A stretch of DNA of 64,000 bases, taken from NCBI GenBank assembly GCA_017160915.1, contig JACAWG010000082.1, positions 1 through 64,000 on the forward strand. Direction: 5' to 3'. The position numbers were made by a program, and so were the translations under genes. Positions 16,879 to 25,727 of this stretch are shown piece after piece; positions within the stretch are counted from its first letter, which is position 1, and every line of letters begins with the position of its first letter. The notes under the pieces were generated by a model. The model did not search any database. It was not told the DNA's origin and saw only the letters and a program-made list of their open reading frames with translations. Source of the stretch: Aggregatibacter actinomycetemcomitans (GTDB taxonomy: Bacteria; Pseudomonadota; Gammaproteobacteria; Enterobacterales; Pasteurellaceae).

Positions 16879-17922
16879 CTATGATTTTTTACCTCGAACC
16901 AAACTTATTATTAATGAAATCATCAAGTATAATCCAATAATAATTGCAAGCGGTACAGCCAGGATTTTTCCGCATAAGCTAACATTTTTCGGTTCTTCGG
17001 GGGTTGTTTCATCCAGTTTAATCTGAATACGTTCCAACATATCAATAATACTTGGTGGCAGGTCATCTTTAGCGATATTGACGATTAAAGGTTGCAACAT
17101 TGCCTGAGCGTTACGCCAAATTTTATGTTGTTGTTCCGATGAACCTTGTTTCAATTCATCTTCTTGATAAAGGTAATGAAGCCAGTTGTTGATCGCACCG
17201 GGTTTGTCAATCTCATATTTTAGCGCAAGGACATATTGTTCATAAGCCTGTTGATACATGGTTTCAATTTCCTTTGAAAGCGTTTCGCCTTGATTAAGGC
17301 ATACTTTGGTTTCATAGGCAATTCTGTCACCCAAAAGAGTATGAATACCCGAAAGCAGTACGTTATCCACATCGTCGGTATCGAGCTTTAACGCCAACTG
17401 TAAATAATCTTTCACGCTTTGGTTGCGCTGCAAAAAGTCATCGGCGTTCTGTTCTAACTCATAAAGTGCGTCTGCCTGTTCACCTAAATACCAGCTAAAA
17501 GAGAGAAAATTAGTGCTTTTAGGGCAAATTTCTAACAAGCGCTTGTAGTGTTTATCGGCAATTTTCCAATATGCCAGATTCATTAACAACGTATCCGATT
17601 CTTTTAACGCTATGGTCTCACTGAAAAGCTGTAAACTCTCCAGCCAATCATTTTCTATATATTGTCGTTCTTCTTCATTTTCCGATTGCATATAAGCGCG
17701 TTCATATTCATCATAAATCGCATTCCAATTTGCCACTGAGTTTTGCCAAATTTCCGAATTTTGCACGATGCTTTCGGGATCGTCGTTTTGTGCCTGATTC
17801 TCAAATACCACTTTTACTTTTAAACGTATTGCCTTAGCAATCAGCGCATAATGCTCCAAGGCTTGCGTTGTTAGCTCTGCCGCGTCATCGGATTGTTGAT
17901 GAAGTTCTTCTAAGATTGTCAT
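16879..17922 (-). CDS. Unrecognised helical protein with a C-terminal membrane anchor
   Basis: I do not recognise this 347-residue protein. It is acidic, rich in Glu, Gln, Asn and Leu, and predicted almost entirely helical, with TPR-like stretches (for example SDTLLMNLAYWKIADKHYKR and QAYEQYVLALKYEI). There is no signal peptide. One hydrophobic segment (KILAVPLAIIIGLYLMISLIISLV) followed by RGKKS ends the protein, so a tail-anchored inner-membrane protein with a large cytoplasmic domain is likely. The start ATG 17922 is chosen over an in-frame TTG four codons upstream. It is inserted between coaBC and dut, which are normally adjacent, and is flanked on both sides by uptake signals. Its DNA is somewhat more AT-rich than its neighbours. 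Confidence 0.7.
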   Translation of the reverse strand: MTILEELHQQSDDAAELTTQALEHYALIAKAIRLKVKVVFENQAQNDDPESIVQNSEIWQNSVANWNAIYDEYERAYMQSENEEERQYIENDWLESLQLFSETIALKESDTLLMNLAYWKIADKHYKRLLEICPKSTNFLSFSWYLGEQADALYELEQNADDFLQRNQSVKDYLQLALKLDTDDVDNVLLSGIHTLLGDRIAYETKVCLNQGETLSKEIETMYQQAYEQYVLALKYEIDKPGAINNWLHYLYQEDELKQGSSEQQHKIWRNAQAMLQPLIVNIAKDDLPPSIIDMLERIQIKLDETTPEEPKNVSLCGKILAVPLAIIIGLYLMISLIISLVRGKKS

Positions 17923-17974
17923 ATTGGGTTCCAAATGTTTTATTCTAAAGTGCGGTCATTTTTTACGGCGTTTT

Positions 17975-19174
17975 TCATTTCCCATAACGCGTTACAATTT
18001 CATCGACCAGTATTTCCGCTAATGTATTTTTATCCGCCAACGGCAAGGCTTTTTCTCCACCCTTCCAGAACAGTTGCAACGCATTTTGATCCGCGCCGAA
18101 AACCTGCCCGCCTGACACGTCGTTGGCGCAAATCATGTCGAGATTTTTGCGTTGTAATTTGTCTTTGGCGTAATCGGCGACATGTTGCGTTTCGGCGGCG
18201 AAGCCCACCACAAACGGGCGATTTTCGGCAAGACGGGCGACGTCGGTAATAATGTCGGGGTTTTTAATGAGTTTTAACGTCATTTCCTCACCGGATTTTT
18301 TGATTTTCTGTTCGGCAACATCGGCAACGCGATAATCCGCAACGGCGGCGCAGCCAATAAAAATCTGGCTTTTCACTGCGCGTTCAAGGGCGATTTGCCA
18401 CATTTGCTGCGCAGACGTCACATCAATGCGGGAAACGTTTTTCGGCGTAGTAAGATTAACGGGACCGGCGATTAAGGTGACATTCGCTCCACGTTTAGCA
18501 AAGGCTTCGGCAATGGCAAAGCCCATTTTGCCGGAACTGTGATTGGAAATATAACGCACGGGATCGATGGCTTCGCGGGTCGGACCGGCGGTAATGGCAA
18601 CATTTATGCCCGCCAAATCCTGTTGTGCGGAAAAATGGCCGCAAAGTGCGGTGAAAATTTCCGACGGTTCGGACATTCGTCCTGCGCCGACATCGCCACA
18701 GGCTTGTTCGCCGCTATTCGGTCCGATAAGTTGTATGCCACGGTTTAAAAGTGCGGTCAGATTTTGCTGTGTTATTGCTTGGCGATACATTTGCTGATTC
18801 ATTGCCGGTGCCAGCAGAATCGGGGCGTCGGTGGCAAGACAAAGGGTGGATAATAAATCGTTCGCCATGCCCACGGTGAGACGGGCAATAAAATCCGCAC
18901 TGGCAGGGGCGATCAGCACCGCGTCCGCCCATTTTGCCAATTCAATGTGTCCCATTGCCAGCTCCGCTTGCGGATCCAATAAGGATTGCGCCACGGCATT
19001 GCCGGAAATCGCCTGCAAGGTGAGCGGTGTGATAAATTCTGCCGCCGCAGGGGTTAATACCACGCGAACCTGCGCATTAGCTTTGCGTAATAAACGGATT
19101 AATTCAATGGTTTTGTAAGCGGCAATTCCGCCCGTAATGCCCACGACAATGCGTTTATTTTCTATATTTATCAT
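17975..19174 (-). CDS. coaBC: Bifunctional phosphopantothenoylcysteine decarboxylase / phosphopantothenate-cysteine ligase
   Basis: A 399-residue enzyme for two successive steps of coenzyme A synthesis. The N-terminal CoaC flavoprotein domain (about 1-180) shows [27 protein letters not shown] and the active-site cysteine region [13 protein letters not shown]. The C-terminal CoaB domain begins at about 190 with [20 protein letters not shown] and includes [11 protein letters not shown]. The start is ATG 19174, seven bases after GGGG. The open frame upstream to 19240 adds a tail not found in the family. It is divergent from radC, as in E. coli. Two uptake signals lie within the coding region near 18644 and 18749. 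Confidence 0.95.
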   Translation of the reverse strand: MINIENKRIVVGITGGIAAYKTIELIRLLRKANAQVRVVLTPAAAEFITPLTLQAISGNAVAQSLLDPQAELAMGHIELAKWADAVLIAPASADFIARLTVGMANDLLSTLCLATDAPILLAPAMNQQMYRQAITQQNLTALLNRGIQLIGPNSGEQACGDVGAGRMSEPSEIFTALCGHFSAQQDLAGINVAITAGPTREAIDPVRYISNHSSGKMGFAIAEAFAKRGANVTLIAGPVNLTTPKNVSRIDVTSAQQMWQIALERAVKSQIFIGCAAVADYRVADVAEQKIKKSGEEMTLKLIKNPDIITDVARLAENRPFVVGFAAETQHVADYAKDKLQRKNLDMICANDVSGGQVFGADQNALQLFWKGGEKALPLADKNTLAEILVDEIVTRYGK

Positions 19175-19351
19175 GCTTAAACCCCATGGTTTGCCCGGCT
19201 TGAAAACGAATTCGCTTATTCTACTTGAATTATTATTCAATCAAAAATCTTATTTTTGCGATCCCGGTTCCATCTTTTGTATGTGGTTTTCCAATTTTTA
19301 ATAACATTATAAATTAATTGCGAATCTTTTGTTTTTAGAGAGGTTAGGCAA

Positions 19352-20011
19352 ATGAATGAAACATTAATGCCAAGGGAAAAGCTATTAAAATACGGTGCTG
19401 CCGCTTTGACGGACGATGAACTGCTGGCGATTTTTTTGCGTACGGGAATTAAGGATTGCCCGGTAATGCAGTTATCGAAAAATGTGCTGCAACATTTCGG
19501 TTCGTTACGTGAATTGATTAGCGCCGATCAAAAACGGTTTTGCGCCGTAAAAGGTATTGGCATTACGCAGTTTATTCAGCTGCAAGCCTGTACCGAAATG
19601 ACCCGCCGTTATTTGTTTGCGGAATTAAAAGCAACCCACTGTTTTACCTCAACCGACATTGTGAAAATGTACTTGCAGACGGAACTGGCAAATACCGAGC
19701 GGGAAATTTTTATGGTGCTTTTTCTGGATAACCAACATCGCCTGATTAAGCAGGAACGTCTGTTTCTCGGCACCATTAATAAAGCCATGGTGTACCCACG
19801 CGAAATCATTAAAGAAGCCTTGGCTTGTAATGCGGCGGCGATCATTTTAGCGCATAATCACCCCTCCGGCGTGGCGGAGCCGAGCATTTCCGATAAACAA
19901 ATTACCGACACCATCAGACAGGCGGCGGATTTGGTGGATATTCGCGTGCTGGATCATTTCGTGATCGGCAATGGACGCTATTTTTCCTTTGCGGAACAAA
20001 ATCTTCTTTAA
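19352..20011 (+). CDS. radC: RadC family JAB/MPN-domain protein
   Basis: A 219-residue protein with an N-terminal helix-hairpin-helix region (LRELISADQKRFCAVKGIG) and a C-terminal JAB1/MPN metalloprotease-like domain. The metal-binding motif is ILAHNHPSGVAEPS, with a downstream Asp in VLDHFVIG. E. coli RadC (YicR) is 222 residues. Its molecular role is unresolved, since the historic DNA-repair phenotype belongs to another gene. In competent bacteria radC is often in the competence regulon. It starts the conserved radC-rpmB-rpmG-mutM order, with AGAGAGG eight bases before ATG 19352. Confidence 0.93.
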   Translation: MNETLMPREKLLKYGAAALTDDELLAIFLRTGIKDCPVMQLSKNVLQHFGSLRELISADQKRFCAVKGIGITQFIQLQACTEMTRRYLFAELKATHCFTSTDIVKMYLQTELANTEREIFMVLFLDNQHRLIKQERLFLGTINKAMVYPREIIKEALACNAAAIILAHNHPSGVAEPSISDKQITDTIRQAADLVDIRVLDHFVIGNGRYFSFAEQNLL

Positions 20012-20070
20012 AATCCACCGCACTTTTGGATAAATTTTAGTTTTAATGTAAGCAAATTCAGGATTTAGGC

Positions 20071-20099
20071 TTGAGAATGCAAGATAAAGTGAGTATAAT
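20071..20099 (+). promoter_or_regulatory. Promoter of rpmB-rpmG
   Basis: TTGAGA (20071-20076), a 17-bp spacer and a perfect TATAAT (20094-20099) lie 121 bp before rpmB. The intervening leader contains a GC-rich foldable stretch at about 20120-20150 (GGGTCGGGTTGCGACCTGA), which might serve ribosomal autocontrol. That last point is speculative. Confidence 0.75.
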
Positions 20100-20219
20100 G
20101 CACGACCTTTAATATAGTATGCGGGTCGGGTTGCGACCTGACGAGGTCACTCTCAAAAGTTATTTTTGAAGTATTCCGAACCGTAAGCTCGAGCTTATAT
20201 TTCATTATTGGAGATTAAT

Positions 20220-20456
20220 ATGTCTAGAGTCTGTCAAGTAACAGGCAAGCGTCCGGCAGTGGGTAACAACCGCTCACACGCAATGAATGCGACTCGTCGT
20301 CGTTTTCTTCCTAACCTTCACACACACCGTTTCTGGGTTGAAAGTGAAAACCGTTTCGTAACATTACGCTTAACCGCAAAAGGTATGCGTATTATTGATA
20401 AAAAAGGCATTGATGCAGTTTTAGCTGAAATCCGTGCTCGTGGCGAGAAAATCTAA
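20220..20456 (+). CDS. rpmB: 50S ribosomal protein L28
   Basis: A 78-residue ribosomal protein of the large subunit. It matches E. coli L28 nearly throughout: [20 protein letters not shown] at the start, [18 protein letters not shown] in the middle and [16 protein letters not shown] at the end. ATG 20220 follows GGAGATTAAT. An in-frame start four codons upstream would overlap this ribosome site. rpmG follows after 11 bp, so both form one operon under the promoter at 20071. Confidence 0.97.
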   Translation: MSRVCQVTGKRPAVGNNRSHAMNATRRRFLPNLHTHRFWVESENRFVTLRLTAKGMRIIDKKGIDAVLAEIRARGEKI

Positions 20457-20467
20457 GGAGCTAACAA

Positions 20468-20638
20468 ATGGCAGCAAAAGGTGCTCGTGAGAAAATCCGT
20501 TTAGTTTCTACTGCTGAAACAGGTCATTTCTACACAACAACAAAAAACAAACGTAATATGCCTGAAAAAATGGAAATCAAAAAATTTGATCCTGTCGTGC
20601 GTAAACACGTTGTTTATAAAGAAGCAAAAATCAAATAA
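20468..20638 (+). CDS. rpmG: 50S ribosomal protein L33
   Basis: A 56-codon gene found by reading the sequence after rpmB. The product begins [17 protein letters not shown], continues with [12 protein letters not shown] and ends [16 protein letters not shown], matching E. coli L33 (55 residues). It lacks the cysteine pairs of zinc-binding L33 forms, as is usual in this group. Start ATG 20468 follows AAGGAGCTAACAA. An intrinsic terminator follows 15 bp after the stop. Confidence 0.97.
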   Translation: MAAKGAREKIRLVSTAETGHFYTTTKNKRNMPEKMEIKKFDPVVRKHVVYKEAKIK

Positions 20639-20652
20639 TTTTGCACGAATTG

Positions 20653-20680
20653 AAAAACCCGACATTGTTCGGGTTTTTTT
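20653..20680 (+). terminator. Intrinsic terminator of rpmB-rpmG
   Basis: The stem AAAAACCCGA / TCGGGTTTTT has a short loop (CATTGT) and a run of seven T. It separates the ribosomal operon from mutM, whose ribosome site lies about 30 bp further on. Confidence 0.9.
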
Positions 20681-20721
20681 GTATCAATATTTTTCCGTCC
20701 TACAGATATTGGAGAAACGAA

Positions 20722-21537
20722 ATGCCCGAACTACCTGAAGTGGAAACCGCCGTACGCGGTGTGAGTCCTTATCTGAAAGATTATATTATTGAAAAAATCG
20801 TGGTGCGCCAGCCGAAGCTGCGCTGGGCTGTGTCGCCTGAATTGGCGGAGTTGCATCATGTGAAAATTCTGGATTTAACCCGTCGCGCCAAATACCTGAT
20901 TATTCACACCGAACAAGGTTATATCATTGGGCATTTGGGGATGTCGGGTACGGTACGCATTGTGCCCCACGATAGCCCCATTGATAAACATGATCATCTT
21001 GATATTGTGATGAATAACGGCAAATTACTGCGTTATAACGATCCCCGCCGTTTCGGCGCTTGGTTATGGACGGAAAAATTAGATGAATTCCATTTATTCT
21101 TGAAATTGGGACCTGAACCGCTATCAGAAGAATTCAATGCGGAATACCTGTTCAAAAAATCACGCAAAAAAACGACCGCACTTAAAACCTTTTTAATGGA
21201 TAACGCCGTGGTGGTGGGGGTTGGCAACATTTATGCCAATGAAAGTCTATTTTTGTGCGGGTTACACCCCTTGAAGCTCGCCGCTAATCTCACCCGAAAA
21301 CAATGCGAACGTTTGGTGGATACCATTAAATCGGTGCTTGCCAAAGCCATTGAACAAGGCGGCACCACACTAAAAGATTTCCTCCAACCTGACGGCAGAC
21401 CGGGTTATTTTGCGCAAGAATTATTGGTTTATGGCAACAAAGGCAAACCATGCCCGAAGTGCGGTACAAAAATTGAGAGTTTAGTCATCGGGCAACGGAA
21501 TAGTTTTTATTGCCCGACGTGTCAGAAGAAGGGATAA
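20722..21537 (+). CDS. mutM: Bifunctional DNA-formamidopyrimidine glycosylase / DNA lyase
   Basis: A 271-residue Fpg-family base-excision repair enzyme that removes 8-oxoguanine and formamidopyrimidines. After removal of Met, Pro1 and Glu2 of [14 protein letters not shown] are the catalytic residues. The helix-two-turn-helix carries [11 protein letters not shown], and the C-terminal zinc finger reads [10 protein letters not shown]...FYCPTCQ with all four cysteines present. Start ATG 20722 follows GGAGAAACGA; the frame is open 27 codons further up across the rpmG terminator but does not code. An uptake signal overlaps the zinc finger codons near 21457. It ends three bases before the convergent glycosyltransferase. 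Confidence 0.96.
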   Translation: MPELPEVETAVRGVSPYLKDYIIEKIVVRQPKLRWAVSPELAELHHVKILDLTRRAKYLIIHTEQGYIIGHLGMSGTVRIVPHDSPIDKHDHLDIVMNNGKLLRYNDPRRFGAWLWTEKLDEFHLFLKLGPEPLSEEFNAEYLFKKSRKKTTALKTFLMDNAVVVGVGNIYANESLFLCGLHPLKLAANLTRKQCERLVDTIKSVLAKAIEQGGTTLKDFLQPDGRPGYFAQELLVYGNKGKPCPKCGTKIESLVIGQRNSFYCPTCQKKG

Positions 21538-21539
21538 CC

Positions 21540-22592
21540 TTAGTGCTTCGGCAGTGTTTGAAGTAAATGATTTACCCAATCTGCCGCTTCGTCCATAGGG
21601 AAATCGCGGGTGTGATTGTTGGAGTCGCTTTCAGTTTTGCTCATAATGGCTTTATAAGGCACTTCAGCTTTGCCCTTAGGTTGCCAGCGGCAAAAATTGG
21701 CGATATTTCGCGCATAAAATGCCAGGACTTTTTTCTGTAACGCTGTGGCGAGATGAATAGTTCCGCTATCAACGCCAATAATTAAATCCGCCGAAGAAAC
21801 AAGTTGGATATATTCCTGAATTGTGGTTTTAGGTGATAATTTTATCTGAATTTTGTTATCACATAATGAAATTAATTCTTCGTAATAAACAGCACTTTCT
21901 TTCGTATTGGTTAGCACAAAAAGTGCATTTTCTACAATTGTTGGAGAAAGTGAATTTAATAATTCGGCAAATTCGTTTGCCGGAATTTTTCTGGTGCTGC
22001 CTTCAGGTGCCAATAAAATTCTCACTTTATTTCCCCAAAGCACTTCAAATCGAATAGTTTCCTGATTTGTTAAAGTATATTCCGCAGCCTTGGGATCTAA
22101 ATAAGCAGAAATGGCAGAATCATTCAAATATTCAGAAATATGTGTTGTGTCGTTTTGAGGACAGGCAAAATTATAATTTTTGATCGTATCCAAATTATAA
22201 TTCTTCTTATGTTTTTTATTAAACACAATAATATATTTGGGTGATAACAGCTTCTCTAAAATAATAGATTTTGTGGTGTAAGTCGGCTGAAAATCCAAAT
22301 AAAGATCCCATTTACGGCATTGAGCAATATAGGTTAAAGGTTTATCTTCCAGGAGAACATCAACTAAATCGGAATAAGCAAAAATATCTCGATTTCTCTC
22401 TGTGACGATCACGCCAATCACCAGTTCCGGATTGGCAAGTTTTAATTGTTTTAAATGCGCGGTATGGGCAACGGCATCACCAATAGCGTCGCCAATCGGT
22501 TTTAATAAAACCGATTTGATCGCCATTAAATCAATGTTTTCTGCTTTTCGTTTTCCGGCTAATTTAGCAATACATTTTTTTGTTATTGACAT
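21540..22592 (-). CDS. Glycosyltransferase family 9 (heptosyltransferase-like)
   Basis: A 350-residue GT-B enzyme of family 9. The N-terminal domain holds VLLKPIGDAIGDAVAHTAHL and the C-terminal nucleotide-sugar domain has LLAPEGSTRKIPANEFAEL and the family signature SSADLIIGVDSGTIHLATAL. Relatives add heptose or similar sugars to lipopolysaccharide or lipooligosaccharide on the cytoplasmic face. It is the last of three same-strand transferase genes (GT25, GT9, GT9), packed within about 10 bp of each other, and ends 3 bp from mutM. Acceptor and donor cannot be told from sequence. It is not close to WaaC or WaaF as I recall them. Composition is AT-rich compared with mutM. Confidence 0.85.
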   Translation of the reverse strand: MSITKKCIAKLAGKRKAENIDLMAIKSVLLKPIGDAIGDAVAHTAHLKQLKLANPELVIGVIVTERNRDIFAYSDLVDVLLEDKPLTYIAQCRKWDLYLDFQPTYTTKSIILEKLLSPKYIIVFNKKHKKNYNLDTIKNYNFACPQNDTTHISEYLNDSAISAYLDPKAAEYTLTNQETIRFEVLWGNKVRILLAPEGSTRKIPANEFAELLNSLSPTIVENALFVLTNTKESAVYYEELISLCDNKIQIKLSPKTTIQEYIQLVSSADLIIGVDSGTIHLATALQKKVLAFYARNIANFCRWQPKGKAEVPYKAIMSKTESDSNNHTRDFPMDEAADWVNHLLQTLPKH

Positions 22593-22601
22593 GAAAGTGA
22601 T

Positions 22602-23624
22602 TTATTTTAACCATTCTGATTTAATTTCATCGGGAGAGATTTCATTGACATTTTCGATAAAATTAAGGATATATGTTTTATTTTTACAGTTTGGATTCCA
22701 GTGCGTAAAATTTTCTTTGTCGGCAAGTTTATAAAATCCAATAATTTCTTTATTTAACCCTGCTGCAATATGAATAATAGAGGTGTCAGGAGAAATAACG
22801 AGGCTAGTATAATGAAGTAATGCAATCGTATCAAAAATATTTTTAGTATTTTCATAGATAAAAGCATTCGTATATTTTTCTGCTATCGTTTTTAACAAAG
22901 GGGTTACTTCGGGGTACGTTAGTAACAGCACTTTTTTATTTTCAGATTTAAATTTTTCGATAAACCGACAAATATTTTGTTCCGTAAATTTTCGGGTGCC
23001 GGCTGCACCAAAAAAGTTTATGGCAATGCAATCGGAAAGATGATTTTTTTGAATAAAATTTGCAATATCTTCTTTTTTATCACTGTAATTTGGAATGTCA
23101 TATTCAAGATTAATATTTTTTACACCACATAATTTAATGGCTTCTGCATAAACTTGGGAGAAATGTAATTGGTCTTGAGTAACATTCAAATTAAATAGCT
23201 TGTAGTTTTGTTTTTTATAGCCGATATTATTTTTTGCATGAATTAATCGGGTTAGCCACAAATCACGATTCCGTAATAATACCGGTAAATTAATTAATAC
23301 ATCATAATGTTGACGTGAAAGCTGTTTTCCCATTCTGCTGTAAGCACAATGTTCTTTTCTATTTAAAATAAAACAATGATCAACTGATGGATTTTGTTCA
23401 AATAAATTGGCGTTTTTAGGTGAGCATACAACGTCAACCTGTATTTTCGGGTTATGCCGTTTTAATTCCCTGAAAATAAATGAACTGACAATATAATCTC
23501 CGATTTTTCCGTCTTGTTGTAACACAATAATTTTCGGATTTATCGGCAAAGGTTGCCCCTGAACGTTTTTGTCCAACAACATTTTGCCTAAGGCTAAACG
23601 GATTTTCCGGAGTAATGCTTTCAT
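22602..23624 (-). CDS. Glycosyltransferase family 9 (heptosyltransferase-like), second copy
   Basis: A 340-residue family 9 transferase. It has LQQDGKIGDYIVSSFIFREL near residue 35 and the conserved TSLVISPDTSIIHIAAGL near 285. It resembles the following gene in fold but the two are only distantly related in sequence, so they are not a recent duplication. Its start is immediately next to the stop of the GT25 gene upstream, and the next GT9 begins 9 bp after its stop, so the three are one transcription unit. A role in outer-core lipooligosaccharide is inferred. The gene is AT-rich and has no uptake signal. Confidence 0.84.
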   Translation of the reverse strand: MKALLRKIRLALGKMLLDKNVQGQPLPINPKIIVLQQDGKIGDYIVSSFIFRELKRHNPKIQVDVVCSPKNANLFEQNPSVDHCFILNRKEHCAYSRMGKQLSRQHYDVLINLPVLLRNRDLWLTRLIHAKNNIGYKKQNYKLFNLNVTQDQLHFSQVYAEAIKLCGVKNINLEYDIPNYSDKKEDIANFIQKNHLSDCIAINFFGAAGTRKFTEQNICRFIEKFKSENKKVLLLTYPEVTPLLKTIAEKYTNAFIYENTKNIFDTIALLHYTSLVISPDTSIIHIAAGLNKEIIGFYKLADKENFTHWNPNCKNKTYILNFIENVNEISPDEIKSEWLK

Positions 23625-24317
23625 TTATGCTTTTTTGTATCGATCTTCAATAGAATTAATTTCGCTTTCAACCGCCAAGCCTTCAAAGACACAGGAGGGC
23701 TCAACACCATAAGCGTGAATGCGTGTTTTTTGAATGAAACCCGTAACGAAGTCCGCCGGCATCCGCAAAGGATAGGCGTATTTTAAGAGTTTTTCCACGC
23801 CCGCCAGATTCACCATATAAGCGGTTGCTTTCATGATTGAGCGACGGGAATTTTTTGAAGGATAACGATAACGAACCAGTTTATAACCTTCAGGCAGGCA
23901 CTTTTTAATTAATGGGTAAGATTTGGCTTTGCCATGATCGAAAAAGAGAATTTCGTAACGCGAAGGCAGTTTCTCAATAGTCGCCTGTAGAATCGCTTTA
24001 AAATGGGTAGAAACAATCGCGTCGTCTTCCAAAATAATCGCTTCGGGAATATGCTTTGTTTTGATGTATTCATATATCCGAATATGACTTAGTGCACATC
24101 CGATTTCACCAAGCGTCAGACGTTTATTATCGAAATCCTGATAATACTGATAATCCACCTTGGCAAGCTCTTCTTCAGTCAGTGCTTTCCCATAAACCGC
24201 ATCAAAAAATTCAAATTGCAAGCCAAGCCCATTTAAGCGCTTTGCTATAACTTCACGGCGGGGGGAGTTTTTTAAACTGATAACAAAGATTGGCGGGAGA
24301 TTGTATGCGCTATCCAT
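23625..24317 (-). CDS. Glycosyltransferase family 25 (LOS biosynthesis)
   Basis: A 230-residue family 25 transferase, related to the Lex2B/LpsA/LgtB group that adds galactose or glucose to lipooligosaccharide. The N-terminus PPIFVISLKNSPRREVIAKRL, the segment GEIGCALSHIRIYEYI and the acidic LEDDAIV motif near residue 95 are typical. ATG 24317 is preferred over a GTG two codons upstream, because AGGT lies nine bases before it. No tandem tetranucleotide repeat of the kind that switches such genes in Haemophilus was seen at the 5' end. First gene of the GT25-GT9-GT9 unit, after the rpmE terminator. Confidence 0.85.
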   Translation of the reverse strand: MDSAYNLPPIFVISLKNSPRREVIAKRLNGLGLQFEFFDAVYGKALTEEELAKVDYQYYQDFDNKRLTLGEIGCALSHIRIYEYIKTKHIPEAIILEDDAIVSTHFKAILQATIEKLPSRYEILFFDHGKAKSYPLIKKCLPEGYKLVRYRYPSKNSRRSIMKATAYMVNLAGVEKLLKYAYPLRMPADFVTGFIQKTRIHAYGVEPSCVFEGLAVESEINSIEDRYKKA

Positions 24318-24345
24318 AAACACATTACCTTAAGTCGAATAGAAA

Positions 24346-24368
24346 TAACCCCCGCAATCGCGAGGGCT
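24346..24368 (-). terminator. Terminator of rpmE
   Basis: On the minus strand CCCTCGC-GATT-GCGGGGG folds into a GC-rich stem (one G-T pair) followed by TTATTTCT. It sits between rpmE and the GT25-GT9-GT9 genes, so the transferases need their own promoter or read-through. Confidence 0.65.
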
Positions 24369-24378
24369 AAAATTCAGA

Positions 24379-24591
24379 TTATTTTGTACCTGGAATTTTG
24401 AAACGGCTGTTAAAGCGTTCAACACGACCGCCGGTGTCAACAACACGTTGTTTACCTGTATAGAACGGGTGGCATTTACCGCACACATCAAGGTTGATGT
24501 CTTTGCCTAAGGTTGAACGGGTTTTGATCACATTACCGCAAGAACAGGTTGCAGTAATTTCTTTATATTCAGGATGAATACCTTGTTTCAT
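24379..24591 (-). CDS. rpmE: 50S ribosomal protein L31 (zinc-binding form)
   Basis: A 70-residue ribosomal protein. It starts [20 protein letters not shown] and carries the zinc ligands in CSCGN and [14 protein letters not shown], so it is the C+ (zinc-containing) type rather than the zinc-free YkgM type. ATG 24591 follows GAGGTTTTCT; an upstream frame start at 24615 has no support. In E. coli rpmE and priA are divergent neighbours. Here three glycosyltransferase genes lie between them. Confidence 0.96.
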   Translation of the reverse strand: MKQGIHPEYKEITATCSCGNVIKTRSTLGKDINLDVCGKCHPFYTGKQRVVDTGGRVERFNSRFKIPGTK

Positions 24592-24849
24592 AGAAAACCT
24601 CAAATTTGAAGCCATGCCGCTATCAAGCCAATCGCAGAAGCAATCCCTGACACCGCATGAGATTAATATTACGCCATTTTAAAATGGCACGCTTGTGTGT
24701 AAGGTTGCGAATTTTACAGAAAAAAAAAGCGCAATTCAAGCAGCTCCATGTGGCTGCGAGATTATCTTTTTTATGAGTAGGGATATTCATTTCATTGTCT
24801 TAAGATAGTAAGATAGCACCTGACCTAAGGCATAATTTCATGTATCTCT
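24592..24849. other. Divergent regulatory gap between rpmE and a GT25 gene
   Basis: This 258-bp gap must hold the rpmE promoter and that of the 24850 gene. A perfect 16-bp palindrome, GCCATTTTAAAATGGC, lies at 24673-24688, about 80 bp from rpmE. Its role is unknown; operator or leader hairpin are both possible. It does not look like the usual Zur box. No ORF or RNA gene was recognised. Confidence 0.4.
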
Positions 24850-25698
24850 ATGAATTCCACAGAAAATAAAAATTTTGTTATCAGCATTTCTACGGCTGAA
24901 CAACGCAGAAATCACATTATTGAACAATTTACTCATCAAAATATTCCCTTTGAATTTTTTGATGCTTTTACGCCGTCCGATAAATTGACCGATCATTTGC
25001 AGCGTTATCTTCCCAATGTTGCGAGCGCCTCTCAACTCACCATGGGAGAAAAAGGCTGTTTAATGAGCCATTTCATGCTGTGGAAGAAATGTATTGATGA
25101 AAACTTGGACTACGTGACGCTTTTTGAAGATGATATTTTGCTTGGTGAGAATGCCGATAAGTTTCTTGCCGAAGATGACTGGCTAAAAGTGCGGTTCAAT
25201 TTTCAAGAGATTTTTGTCCTGCGTTTGGAAACCTTTCTCATGCCCGTCCAGCTTGAAAAACAAGCGCAAATTCCTCCTTTTCAGCAACGTAATATTGATA
25301 TTTTAACGTCCAAGCATTTTGGCACGGCAGGTTATGTGATTTCTCAGGGGGCGGCTAAATACCTCATTGCGTTGTTTGAAAAACTTGCCACAGAAGAAAT
25401 TAAACCGATTGATGAAATAATGTTTAATCAACAGATTAACGCTATTGGCTATCGGGTATATCAATTGAATCCGGCGATTTGTGTTCAGGAATTACAATTA
25501 AATCAAGAGAAGAGTTTATTAACAAGCGGGCTACAGCAAGACCGTAAAAAGAATACGGCGTGCGATACAAAGAGGACTTTAAAACAACGCTTGGTTCGGA
25601 TGAAAGAAAATATGTTAAGGGCGTTAAATAAGAAGAAGTGGGAAGAGCGGAAGCATATTAAGGAAACAGATGGTAAGGAAGTTATATTATTCAAATAA
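24850..25698 (+). CDS. Glycosyltransferase family 25 (LOS biosynthesis)
   Basis: A 282-residue family 25 transferase. The catalytic domain (1-220) includes NFVISISTAEQRRNHIIEQF, GEKGCLMSHFMLWKKCI and the LFEDDILL metal/donor motif near residue 93. A basic, helical tail (about 225-282, KRTLKQRLVRMKENMLRALNKKKW) probably lies on the inner membrane. It is oriented opposite to the other GT25 gene and to rpmE. The start lacks a clear ribosome site, so a slightly different start is possible. One uptake signal is embedded at 25187. It is likely to decorate lipooligosaccharide; the sugar is unknown. Confidence 0.82.
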   Translation: MNSTENKNFVISISTAEQRRNHIIEQFTHQNIPFEFFDAFTPSDKLTDHLQRYLPNVASASQLTMGEKGCLMSHFMLWKKCIDENLDYVTLFEDDILLGENADKFLAEDDWLKVRFNFQEIFVLRLETFLMPVQLEKQAQIPPFQQRNIDILTSKHFGTAGYVISQGAAKYLIALFEKLATEEIKPIDEIMFNQQINAIGYRVYQLNPAICVQELQLNQEKSLLTSGLQQDRKKNTACDTKRTLKQRLVRMKENMLRALNKKKWEERKHIKETDGKEVILFK

Positions 25699-25727
25699 CA
25701 TAACTCCTTTTCTTTATTAGAAATATA

